Shown here: in pieces, positions 1 through 6,104 of the stretch | Position numbering within the stretch: the first letter of the stretch is position 1 | Layout: the number at the start of each line of letters is the position of its first letter | DNA from: Clostridia bacterium | Lineage (GTDB): Bacteria; Bacillota; Clostridia; RUG12999 | Length of the DNA stretch: 6,104 nt | Assembly: GCA_017502065.1 (NCBI GenBank) | Contig: JAFVVU010000164.1 | Coordinates: forward strand, 1 to 6,104 | Direction: 5' to 3' | The notes under the pieces: generated by a model | The model's input: only the letters and a program-made list of their open reading frames with translations | Databases searched by the model: none | Told to the model about the DNA's origin: nothing | Translations under genes and position numbers: made by a program

Positions 1-2
1 CA

Positions 3-554
3 ATAAGCTCTCTTAAAGGACCAAAACACGGTGGTGCAAATGCAAAGGTTATGTATATGATGGACTGCATCAAAGCCGGTGTGGCTGACTGGAAAGACGA
101 AGAAGAACTTTCAAAATATTTATGGAAAATTGTTAATAAAGAAGCAGGCGACGGTTCCGGCCTTATTTACGGAATGGGTCATGCGGTATATACACTTTCA
201 GATCCACGTGCAGTTGTAATAAAAGAAAAAGCACGTCAGCTTGCTGAAATAAAAGGTTGTATGAATGAGTTCAATCTTTATGATTCAATCGAACGTCTGT
301 CGCCCGGAATTCTTACGGAAAAAATCGGCAACCCCAAAAAACCGATTTGCGCAAACGTTGATTTGTATTCCGGTTTCCTTTACAAAATGATGGATATTCC
401 GGAAGAACTTTATACACCGCTGTTTGCAATTGCAAGAATTGCCGGCTGGTGCGCACACCGTATTGAAGAAGTTCGTTCAAACGGAAAAATCATTCGTCCG
501 GCGTTCAAGAGTGTGTGCGAACGTGTTAAATATGTTCCCATTGACGAAAGGTAA
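3..554 (+). CDS. gltA: Citrate synthase (Si type), C-terminal part, 5' truncated by window edge
   Basis: Condenses acetyl-CoA with oxaloacetate to citrate in the cytoplasm, the entry to the TCA cycle or glutamate-forming branch. The reading frame is open from base 3, and 183 residues remain of an enzyme usually about 430-460 long. Visible family landmarks, numbered from the first codon here, are GPKHGGAN with the first active-site His (H9), GMGHAVY with the second (H60) followed by DPR, NVDLYSG with the catalytic Asp (D120), ARIAGW with a substrate-binding Arg (R145), and an IRP motif (R165). The protein ends in YVPIDER, a normal C-terminus for clostridial members. In many other citrate synthases the residue after the second His is Arg (GHRVY); here it is Ala. 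The 2-methylcitrate synthases are close relatives, so substrate choice (oxaloacetate with acetyl- or propionyl-CoA) cannot be settled from this part. The stop lies 8 bases before miaB, so the two are probably co-transcribed. The symbol is generic; citZ is used in Bacillus. Confidence 0.95.
   Translation: MSSLKGPKHGGANAKVMYMMDCIKAGVADWKDEEELSKYLWKIVNKEAGDGSGLIYGMGHAVYTLSDPRAVVIKEKARQLAEIKGCMNEFNLYDSIERLSPGILTEKIGNPKKPICANVDLYSGFLYKMMDIPEELYTPLFAIARIAGWCAHRIEEVRSNGKIIRPAFKSVCERVKYVPIDER
546..551 (+). promoter_or_regulatory. Shine-Dalgarno site of miaB
   Basis: GAAAGG sits inside the last codons of the citrate synthase gene, 11 bases before the ATG at 563. The spacing is a little long and the match is modest. 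It supports 563 over the in-frame GTG 581 or ATG 584, which have only AT-rich sequence in front of them. Overlap with the upstream gene suggests translational coupling. Confidence 0.55.
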
Positions 555-562
555 TTCCCCTT

Positions 563-1933
563 ATGGAAACAAGATATAATGTGATGAAAAAAGTCCGTGA
601 CCTTATCGCAGGGGAGCGTCAGCTTCTTGCATATACCTGTGTGCACGGATGTGCCCAGAACGAAGCCGACATGGAAAATATACGCGGCATGCTTCGTGAA
701 ATGGGCTACGGATTTACCGAAAATCCGGAAAATGCAGACGTTATTGTTGTAAACACCTGCGCTGTACGTGAGGGTGCGGAATTTAAAATCTACGGTAACG
801 TCGGTTCATTCAAAAAAATAAAAGAAAAAAATCCGGATCTTGTGATTGTGCTTTGCGGCTGTATGATGCAGCAGGAAAGCGTTGTGGAAAAAATAAAACA
901 TTCCTATCCTTATGTGGATATTGTTTTCGGCACATTCAACATTGCCGATTTTCCGCTTATGCTTTATAAAAAGCTGACCGGCAAAAAACGTGTGTTTGAA
1001 ATAATGCAGGAAGGCAAAATTATTGAGGGACTGCCGACACTTCGTGAAAATAAGTTTTCGGCAAGTGTTTCGGTAATGTCCGGATGCAACAACTTCTGCT
1101 CATACTGCATCGTGCCGTACACAAGAGGCCGTGAACGCTCACGAGAGTTTGGTGCAATCATAAACGAAATAAAGGATCTTGCAAAAGAGGGATATGTTGA
1201 AATAACGCTTATAGGTCAGAATGTAAATTCCTACGGAAAAGACCTTGCGGATAAACCCACATTTTCAAAGCTTCTTCGTGCGGTAAATGAAATTGAGGGG
1301 ATAAAACGTATTCGTTTTGTAACCTCACATCCGAAAGATTTGTCTGACGAGCTTATTTTGGCAATGGCGGAATGTGAAAATGTATGCAAACAGCTGCATT
1401 TGCCGTTCCAGGCAGGAAGCAATAAAATCCTTAAACTGATGAACCGCAAATATACTAAAGAGCAGTACCTTGCACTTGTGGAAAAAATAAAAGCGGCCAT
1501 TCCCGATATTTCGCTTACAACAGACGTAATTGTTGGTTTCCCCGGTGAAACCACCGAGGATTTTGAGGATACAATGGACGTGCTTCATAAAGTTAAATAT
1601 GACGGAGTGTATTCGTTTATATATTCGCGCCGCGGCGGAACTCCGGCGGCAAAAATGGAAGATGTTATTTCCGAAGAGGAAAAACATAAAAACCTTGAAC
1701 GCCTGCTTGAAGAGCAGAAGGAAATAGGCTATCAGAATAATCTGAAATATATGGATAATGTGTATGAAGTTCTGGTTGAAGGGAAAAGTAAATCAAACGA
1801 TAATATGATGAGCGGCAGAACAGAAAGCGGAAAGATTATCCATTTTGAAGGCGATGAAAGCCTTATAGGAAAATTTGTAAACATAAAAATAACAAAAATT
1901 AAAACCTACTATATGGTAGGGGAAAGGGTATAA
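563..1933 (+). CDS. miaB: tRNA-2-methylthio-N6-dimethylallyladenosine synthase MiaB
   Basis: Radical-SAM methylthiotransferase that adds a 2-methylthio group to N6-isopentenyladenosine at position 37 of tRNAs reading UNN codons, giving ms2i6A. The protein has 456 residues, normal for Firmicute MiaB. Three domains are visible. The N-terminal MTTase domain (about 20-140) carries the three auxiliary-cluster cysteines C30 (HGCAQNEAD), C66 (NTCAVREGAE) and C100 (LCGCMMQQ). The radical-SAM core (about 160-390) has the CxxxCxxC cluster site C175, C179, C182 followed by IVPYTRGRERSR. A C-terminal TRAM RNA-binding domain spans about 399-456. The NTCAVRE motif and TRGRERSR favour MiaB over the paralogues MtaB (t6A) and RimO (ribosomal protein S12). 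The start at 563 gives a short basic N-terminal extension typical of the Firmicute form; ATG 584 is an alternative that would remove seven residues. The first cluster motif is slightly unusual: TCVHGCAQN in place of the common TYGCQxN, adding an extra Cys at 26. The gene ends 2 bases before the next one. Confidence 0.96.
   Translation: METRYNVMKKVRDLIAGERQLLAYTCVHGCAQNEADMENIRGMLREMGYGFTENPENADVIVVNTCAVREGAEFKIYGNVGSFKKIKEKNPDLVIVLCGCMMQQESVVEKIKHSYPYVDIVFGTFNIADFPLMLYKKLTGKKRVFEIMQEGKIIEGLPTLRENKFSASVSVMSGCNNFCSYCIVPYTRGRERSREFGAIINEIKDLAKEGYVEITLIGQNVNSYGKDLADKPTFSKLLRAVNEIEGIKRIRFVTSHPKDLSDELILAMAECENVCKQLHLPFQAGSNKILKLMNRKYTKEQYLALVEKIKAAIPDISLTTDVIVGFPGETTEDFEDTMDVLHKVKYDGVYSFIYSRRGGTPAAKMEDVISEEEKHKNLERLLEEQKEIGYQNNLKYMDNVYEVLVEGKSKSNDNMMSGRTESGKIIHFEGDESLIGKFVNIKITKIKTYYMVGERV
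1921..1928 (+). promoter_or_regulatory. Shine-Dalgarno site of the YlbF-family gene
   Basis: GGAAAGGG lies within the final miaB codons, 7 bases before ATG 1936. The strong site with ideal spacing fixes the start, and its position inside miaB suggests that the two proteins are made by coupled translation. Confidence 0.75.
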
Positions 1934-1935
1934 AA

Positions 1936-2334
1936 ATGGAAGTACTTGAACAGGCAAGAATACTTGGAAAAACACTCAGAGAAAGCGAAGAATTTACAAA
2001 ATATTACGAGGCGGAAGCGGCATTTAAAACTGATGAAACCGCACTTGCTCTTATTGAAGAATATACCACGCAGCAGGAAAAATATGTTGAAAAGCTTCAG
2101 GCTGAAGACATTACTCCCGATGAAATGGTAAACGTTAAAAGTAAGATGTCTGATGACTATGCAAAGCTTCTTGAAAATGATGTTATAAGAGCATATACAG
2201 AAACAAAAGAAGAAGCAGAATCTCTTCTTGCAAGAGTAAACCAGATTATCAAATTCTACATCGTGGGCGAGGAAGACCACGAACATGAAGGCGGATGCTC
2301 AGGACATTGCCATACCTGCGGAGGATGCCACTAA
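1936..2334 (+). CDS. YlbF/YmcA (RicA/RicF) family protein with Cys/His-rich C-terminal tail
   Basis: 132-residue cytoplasmic protein of the Com_YlbF family. Residues 1-110 are almost wholly helical and charged, beginning VLEQARILGKTLRESEEF as in family members, with a central acidic/Gln-rich helix, a turn near ITPDE (59-63) and a long final helix ending QIIKFYIV. In B. subtilis the relatives YmcA (RicA) and YlbF (RicF) form a complex with YaaT (RicT) that binds [4Fe-4S] clusters, assists RNase Y-dependent mRNA processing and is needed for competence, biofilm and sporulation. Here the last 18 residues hold four cysteines (C121, C125, C128, C131) and five histidines (115, 117, 124, 126, 132); this tail looks like a metal or Fe-S ligand set. 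Location directly after miaB and before mutS is the position of ymcA in B. subtilis, so RicA is the likelier orthologue. Family similarity alone cannot separate RicA from RicF, so no symbol is given. The role in this organism is inferred. Confidence 0.88.
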   Translation: MEVLEQARILGKTLRESEEFTKYYEAEAAFKTDETALALIEEYTTQQEKYVEKLQAEDITPDEMVNVKSKMSDDYAKLLENDVIRAYTETKEEAESLLARVNQIIKFYIVGEEDHEHEGGCSGHCHTCGGCH

Positions 2335-2354
2335 TATTATTCACCTTTAGCGAC

Positions 2355-2360
2355 AAGGAG
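2355..2360 (+). promoter_or_regulatory. Shine-Dalgarno site of mutS, decides the start
   Basis: AAGGAG stands 9 bases before ATG 2370. It selects the start that yields MSYTPMMQQYFG, the normal MutS N-terminus. The same frame is open back to ATG 2295, inside the previous gene, but that start has no ribosome site and would add 25 residues foreign to the family. Confidence 0.85.
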
Positions 2361-2369
2361 CGAAAGTTT

Positions 2370-4943
2370 ATGTCATATACGCCAATGATGCAGCAATATT
2401 TTGGTGTTAAAGAAAATTATAAAGACTGTATTTTGTTTTACCGTCTCGGCGATTTTTACGAGATGTTTTTTGACGATGCCGAAACTGCATCAAGAGAGCT
2501 TGAACTTACGCTTACCGACAGAGACTGCGGAATGGAGCAGCGCGCACCGATGTGCGGTGTTCCGTATCACAGTGCCGACGGATATATAACAAAGCTTATC
2601 GAAAAAGGGTATAAGGTTGCAATCTGCGAACAAATGGAAGATCCGGCATCGGTTAAAGGAATTGTTAAAAGAGATGTTATAAAGGTTATAACTCCGTCAA
2701 CAATCATTACCGACGGTGCCGTTGAACAAACAAAAAACAACTTTCTTATGTCAGTATACAAAAAAGCGGATGAGCTTGGAATTGCCTTTGCGGATTATTC
2801 CACGGGCGAGCTTTATGCCACGGTTATTGACGAGGAAATATATCAGAACCTTATTACCGAAATCTCAAGGTTTTCACCAACGGAAGCGGTTATCTGCCCC
2901 GAATGTGAGGGCGATGCCAACATCAAAAAGATACTTGCATCCTTTGATGTGTATATAACCTATGACAATGCAGGCTATTTTGAATCTTCGCGCATAGCGC
3001 TCGAAGAAAAATTCGGTGCATCCGGAAATGTTAATTTTGATGACGCATCCGCACCTGCAGTAGCGGGAGCAATCCGTTACATAGAAAAAACACAGAAAAC
3101 CGATATTTCACATATCAGCAAAATTGAATATTACAGCTCGGGCGAATATATGAATATTGACCCGAACACAAAGCGTAACCTTGAGATTGCCGAAACAATG
3201 CGCAATAAAGCAAAAAAAGGCAGTCTTCTCTGGGTGCTTGACAAAACAAAAACCGCAATGGGCGGACGTCAGCTCCGTAAATGGATTGACAGACCGCTTC
3301 GCAGCTGCGTTCTTATAAACAAACGTCTTGCCGGCGTTGAAGAGCTTATGGGCGATGTAATGCTCCGCTGCGAAATAATGGAAATGCTTTCGGGCGTTCG
3401 TGATATTCAGCGTCTTATGGGCAGAATTGTGGCAAGAAGTGCCGGCCCGAAAGACCTTGTTTCACTTAAAACATCGCTTCAGGCACTTCCGCATATCATT
3501 TCGAGAATGAGCGGAGTTTCAAGCAATATCCTTAAGGATGTAGTGTCAAAAATGGACGGGCTTACCGACGTTTCCGACCTTATTGAACGCGCAATTGTGG
3601 ATGAGCCGCCAATGAAAATCAAAGACGGCGGATTTATCAAAAAAGGATATAACGAAACACTTGATACTCTTAAAGATGCGCTTACAAACAGCAAGGAATG
3701 GCTTGCCAATATGGAAGCGGAAGAACGTGAAAAAACAGGTATCAAAAACCTGAAAATCAGGTTCAATAAGGTTTTCGGATACTATATTGAAGTGTCAAAT
3801 TCACATAAAGATTCTGTTCCCGAAACATACATAAGAAAACAAACGCTCACAAACGGCGAAAGATTTATCACAGCCGAGCTTAAAGAGCTTGAAGATATGA
3901 TACTCGGCTCGTCCGAAAAATCAATTGCTCTTGAGCACGAGCTTTTTGAAGAGGTAAGGGCGGAAATAACCCGTCATAAAGACAGAATTGCGGCAAGTGC
4001 ATCGGCAATTGGAGTGCTTGACGGACTTTGTTCGTTTGCAGAGGTTTCAGCTAAACAGAACTACTGCAAACCTATTGTTGATACATCGGGCACAATTGAT
4101 ATAAAGCAGGGCAGACACCCTGTTGTTGAAAAGCTTTCCGACGAAATGTTTGTGCCGAACGATACCGTTCTTAACGACTCGGATGACAGACTTCTTATCA
4201 TAACCGGACCGAACATGGCAGGTAAATCAACATATATGCGCCAGGTTGCAGTAATTACGCTTATGGCGCAAATCGGCTGCTTTGTTCCTGCCGAAAGCGC
4301 ACGAATCGGTATTGTTGACAGCATATTTACAAGAGTCGGCGCTTCCGATGACCTGGCTTCCGGTCAGAGTACGTTTATGGTGGAAATGAATGAGGTTGCA
4401 CACATCCTTAAGCATGCAACCAAAAACAGCCTTATCATTTATGACGAAATCGGTCGTGGAACAAGTACATATGACGGACTTGCCATAGCGTGGTCGGTGC
4501 TTGAATATACGGCAGATGCCAAAAAATGCGGTGCAAAAACTCTTTTTGCAACTCATTATCACGAGCTTACAAAGCTTGAAGAAACCATCCCCGGCGTTAA
4601 AAACTACTGTGTTGCTGTAAAAGAACGCGGAGAAGATATAATTTTCCTGCGTAAAATAGTGCGCGGCGGCGCGGATGACAGCTACGGCGTTGAGGTTGCA
4701 CGTCTTGCGGGAATTCCCGATAAGGTTATAAAACGTGCAAGAGAAATCCTTGCAAATCTTGAATCAGGAAAAGAAACACTTGATACACCTAAACCGAAGG
4801 TGCAGACGGCGGAAATCAGCTTTGAAGACCAGATTGCAATGGGTCTTATTGAAGAAATCCGCAAAATGAGTATTGATACACTTACTCCTATTGAAGCAAT
4901 GAATTTCCTGTACAAAATCAAAAAAGAAATTGAAAATATCTGA
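2370..4943 (+). CDS. mutS: DNA mismatch repair protein MutS
   Basis: Mismatch recognition ATPase that scans DNA as a dimer, binds mispairs and small loops, and recruits MutL. The protein has 857 residues, standard for MutS1 (about 850-860). Domains in order: mismatch-binding domain I with the Phe-x-Glu reader F29-Y30-E31 in RLGDFYEMF; connector domain II (about 125-245); lever and clamp domains III/IV (about 265-550), with the clamp segment YIEVSNSHKDSVPETYIRKQ near 470; ATPase domain V with Walker A GPNMAGKST (613-621), Walker B IIYDE (D692, E693), the signature GRGTSTYDG and the conserved His of ATHYHE (H729). SYGVEVARLAGIP and the helix-turn-helix segment follow. The C-terminus ends in a normal short dimerisation tail (about 830-857). 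A sliding-clamp motif of the QLSFF kind is not clear; AEISFED at 814-820 occupies about the right place. All catalytic residues are intact. mutL follows after 18 bases. Confidence 0.98.
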   Translation: MSYTPMMQQYFGVKENYKDCILFYRLGDFYEMFFDDAETASRELELTLTDRDCGMEQRAPMCGVPYHSADGYITKLIEKGYKVAICEQMEDPASVKGIVKRDVIKVITPSTIITDGAVEQTKNNFLMSVYKKADELGIAFADYSTGELYATVIDEEIYQNLITEISRFSPTEAVICPECEGDANIKKILASFDVYITYDNAGYFESSRIALEEKFGASGNVNFDDASAPAVAGAIRYIEKTQKTDISHISKIEYYSSGEYMNIDPNTKRNLEIAETMRNKAKKGSLLWVLDKTKTAMGGRQLRKWIDRPLRSCVLINKRLAGVEELMGDVMLRCEIMEMLSGVRDIQRLMGRIVARSAGPKDLVSLKTSLQALPHIISRMSGVSSNILKDVVSKMDGLTDVSDLIERAIVDEPPMKIKDGGFIKKGYNETLDTLKDALTNSKEWLANMEAEEREKTGIKNLKIRFNKVFGYYIEVSNSHKDSVPETYIRKQTLTNGERFITAELKELEDMILGSSEKSIALEHELFEEVRAEITRHKDRIAASASAIGVLDGLCSFAEVSAKQNYCKPIVDTSGTIDIKQGRHPVVEKLSDEMFVPNDTVLNDSDDRLLIITGPNMAGKSTYMRQVAVITLMAQIGCFVPAESARIGIVDSIFTRVGASDDLASGQSTFMVEMNEVAHILKHATKNSLIIYDEIGRGTSTYDGLAIAWSVLEYTADAKKCGAKTLFATHYHELTKLEETIPGVKNYCVAVKERGEDIIFLRKIVRGGADDSYGVEVARLAGIPDKVIKRAREILANLESGKETLDTPKPKVQTAEISFEDQIAMGLIEEIRKMSIDTLTPIEAMNFLYKIKKEIENI

Positions 4944-4946
4944 TGA

Positions 4947-4954
4947 AAAGGGTG
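4947..4954 (+). promoter_or_regulatory. Shine-Dalgarno site of mutL
   Basis: AAAGGGTG begins 3 bases after the mutS stop and ends 7 bases before ATG 4962. It supports that start, which gives a MutL N-terminus of normal length. Confidence 0.7.
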
Positions 4955-4961
4955 AAACCGG

Positions 4962-6104
4962 ATGTTTATAAAACTGCTTGATAAGAATTTAGCCAATATG
5001 ATAGCCGCAGGCGAGGTTGTTGAAAGACCGGCATCTGCGGTAAAAGAGCTGTGCGAAAACTCAATTGATGCCGGCGCAAGTATTATCACGGTTGAAATCA
5101 GAAGTGGCGGAATAAAACAGATTAAAGTAACCGATAACGGCTGCGGTATTCATCCGGAGGATGTAGGCAACGCGTTTTTACGCCATGCCACAAGTAAAAT
5201 ATCAAAACCCGAAGATTTAAACAGTATATATACACTTGGGTTCCGTGGCGAAGCACTTGCTTCAATTGCGGCGGTTGCAAAGGTAAGTCTTTATACAAGA
5301 ACACTTGAATTTGAAACCGGTATGGTTTGCAATGCAAACTACGGCGAAATTGAAGATGCTGAAGAACGCCCCGGTTTTGTGGGTACCAGCATAACAGTAA
5401 ACGACCTTTTCTACAACGTGCCGGCAAGAATGAAATTTCTTAAAAAGGATTCCACCGAAGCAGGTTATGTTGAAGAAGTTGTGCGCAAAATGGCAATTGC
5501 GCACCCCGAAATTTCGTTCCGTTTTATAAATGACGGAACAGAAAAACTGTTCACACCGGGGGATGCAAATCTTATGAACACACTCTTTACCATATACGGC
5601 AAAGAGGTTGTAAGTCAGCTCCGTCCACTTGAATATACCGACGGACTTATCAGTGTGTCGGGCGTTATCTCTAACCCCGTTTACACCAAAAAAACGCGTA
5701 ATATGCAGACATATTACGTAAATAACAGACCTATCGTCAGCAGAATGATGATGAGTGCGGTAGCGGAAGCAACAACGGGCTTTATTCCACAGGGTGCGCA
5801 TCCGGTGCTTGTGCTTAAGCTTGACATTCCTGCGGATAAGATAGATATAAACGTTCATCCGGCAAAGCTTGAAGTAAAGTTTTCGGAAGAAAGTAAAATA
5901 TACGGCGCGGTTTATCATGCAATAAAAAATGCATATCAGGCAACGGCAGTTATGCCGCAGATTAAAGAGCCGGAAAAACCGGACGTTGTTCAGGCTGTGC
6001 CTGAAATGCCTGAAAAAACGAGCGAAGTTGATTATATTTCGAAAATGAAAGAGTTTCAGGCAATAAATGGCGACCATGTGATGGTTGTTAAAAGTAAAGA
6101 AGAG
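4962..6104 (+). CDS. mutL: DNA mismatch repair protein MutL, N-terminal part, 3' truncated by window edge
   Basis: GHKL-family ATPase that couples mismatch-bound MutS to strand cleavage and excision. The frame stays open for 381 codons to the window end; full MutL is about 600-700 residues. ATPase motifs are all present: AAGEVVERP (15-23), VKELCENSIDAG with the catalytic base E29 and Mg-binding N33, DNGCGI with D58 (58-63), RHATSKI (74-80) and GFRGEALASI (93-102). FYNVPAR (150-156) begins the transducer domain, which closes with NVHPAKLEVKF, where K302 is the conserved ATP-contacting Lys. From about 327 the sequence becomes a Pro/Glu/Lys-rich linker. The C-terminal domain lies outside the window. 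In Firmicutes lacking MutH and Dam methylation this domain normally carries a DQHAxxE endonuclease motif, so nicking by MutL itself is expected but not seen. The gene forms a unit with mutS. Confidence 0.98.
   Translation, partial: MFIKLLDKNLANMIAAGEVVERPASAVKELCENSIDAGASIITVEIRSGGIKQIKVTDNGCGIHPEDVGNAFLRHATSKISKPEDLNSIYTLGFRGEALASIAAVAKVSLYTRTLEFETGMVCNANYGEIEDAEERPGFVGTSITVNDLFYNVPARMKFLKKDSTEAGYVEEVVRKMAIAHPEISFRFINDGTEKLFTPGDANLMNTLFTIYGKEVVSQLRPLEYTDGLISVSGVISNPVYTKKTRNMQTYYVNNRPIVSRMMMSAVAEATTGFIPQGAHPVLVLKLDIPADKIDINVHPAKLEVKFSEESKIYGAVYHAIKNAYQATAVMPQIKEPEKPDVVQAVPEMPEKTSEVDYISKMKEFQAINGDHVMVVKSKEE

Noticed and set aside
584..1933. Shorter MiaB starting at ATG 584
   Set aside because: No ribosome site upstream of 584. 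The start at 563 has GAAAGG before it and is equally compatible with family length, so it is kept, with some doubt.
1909..2286. 125-codon open frame on the - strand opposite the YlbF-family gene
   Set aside because: Phe/Cys/Lys-rich antisense product with no family resemblance and no good start context; the + strand gene explains the conservation.
2295..2369. Upstream in-frame ATG giving a 25-residue longer MutS that overlaps the previous gene
   Set aside because: No ribosome site at 2295, and the added residues do not resemble a MutS N-terminus. ATG 2370 has AAGGAG at good spacing and begins with the family sequence.
2335..2369. Terminator or internal promoter between the YlbF-family gene and mutS
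   Set aside because: No GC-rich stem followed by a T-run and no paired -35/-10 elements in this 35-base gap; only the mutS ribosome site is clear.
4227..5089. Open frames on the - strand opposite the mutS ATPase region and the start of mutL
   Set aside because: They mirror conserved + strand motifs and show no independent gene features.
5262..6077. 271-codon open frame on the - strand opposite mutL
   Set aside because: It lies wholly antisense to well-conserved mutL motifs. Its product is an unlikely mix rich in Phe, Cys, His and Arg with no recognisable domain, as expected from the reverse of this codon bias.
1..6104. Mobile elements, CRISPR arrays, tRNA genes, riboswitches or signs of recent transfer
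   Set aside because: Coding sequence fills nearly the whole window with uniform codon style. I see no direct or inverted repeats of note, no transposase or integrase motifs, and no intergenic space larger than 35 bases.

Overview
The window is a stretch of a bacterial chromosome from a Gram-positive, low-to-moderate GC Firmicute, most likely an anaerobic Clostridia-class organism. Evidence for this is the clear family resemblance of every protein, the gene order, strong purine-rich Shine-Dalgarno sites, and a shared codon style (Leu mostly CTT, Lys AAA, Glu GAA). I cannot name a genus. All five genes lie on the + strand with gaps of 2 to 35 bases, so the window reads as one operon-like block cut at both ends. 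No promoter, terminator, RNA gene, mobile element, repeat array or CRISPR is visible.

Layout: (1) positions 3-554, the C-terminal part of a citrate synthase (Si type), 5' end missing. (2) 563-1933, complete miaB, a radical-SAM methylthiotransferase that modifies i6A37 in tRNA. (3) 1936-2334, a small YlbF/YmcA (RicA/RicF) family protein ending in a Cys/His-rich tail that looks able to bind metal or an Fe-S cluster. (4) 2370-4943, complete mutS, mismatch recognition ATPase. (5) 4962-6104, the N-terminal 381 codons of mutL, 3' end missing.

The order miaB - ymcA-like - mutS - mutL matches the Bacillus subtilis order ymcB(miaB)-ymcA-cotE-mutS-mutL, here without the spore-coat gene cotE. The block therefore joins tRNA modification, a likely RNA-processing/Fe-S accessory factor and methyl-independent mismatch repair, with a central-carbon enzyme immediately upstream. 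Three of the four visible Shine-Dalgarno sites overlap or lie very near the preceding stop codon, which suggests translational coupling.

This is mostly conserved housekeeping sequence, and I found no convincing undescribed system. The part most worth a second look is the Cys/His tail of the YlbF-family protein, which is encoded directly beside a two-cluster Fe-S enzyme.
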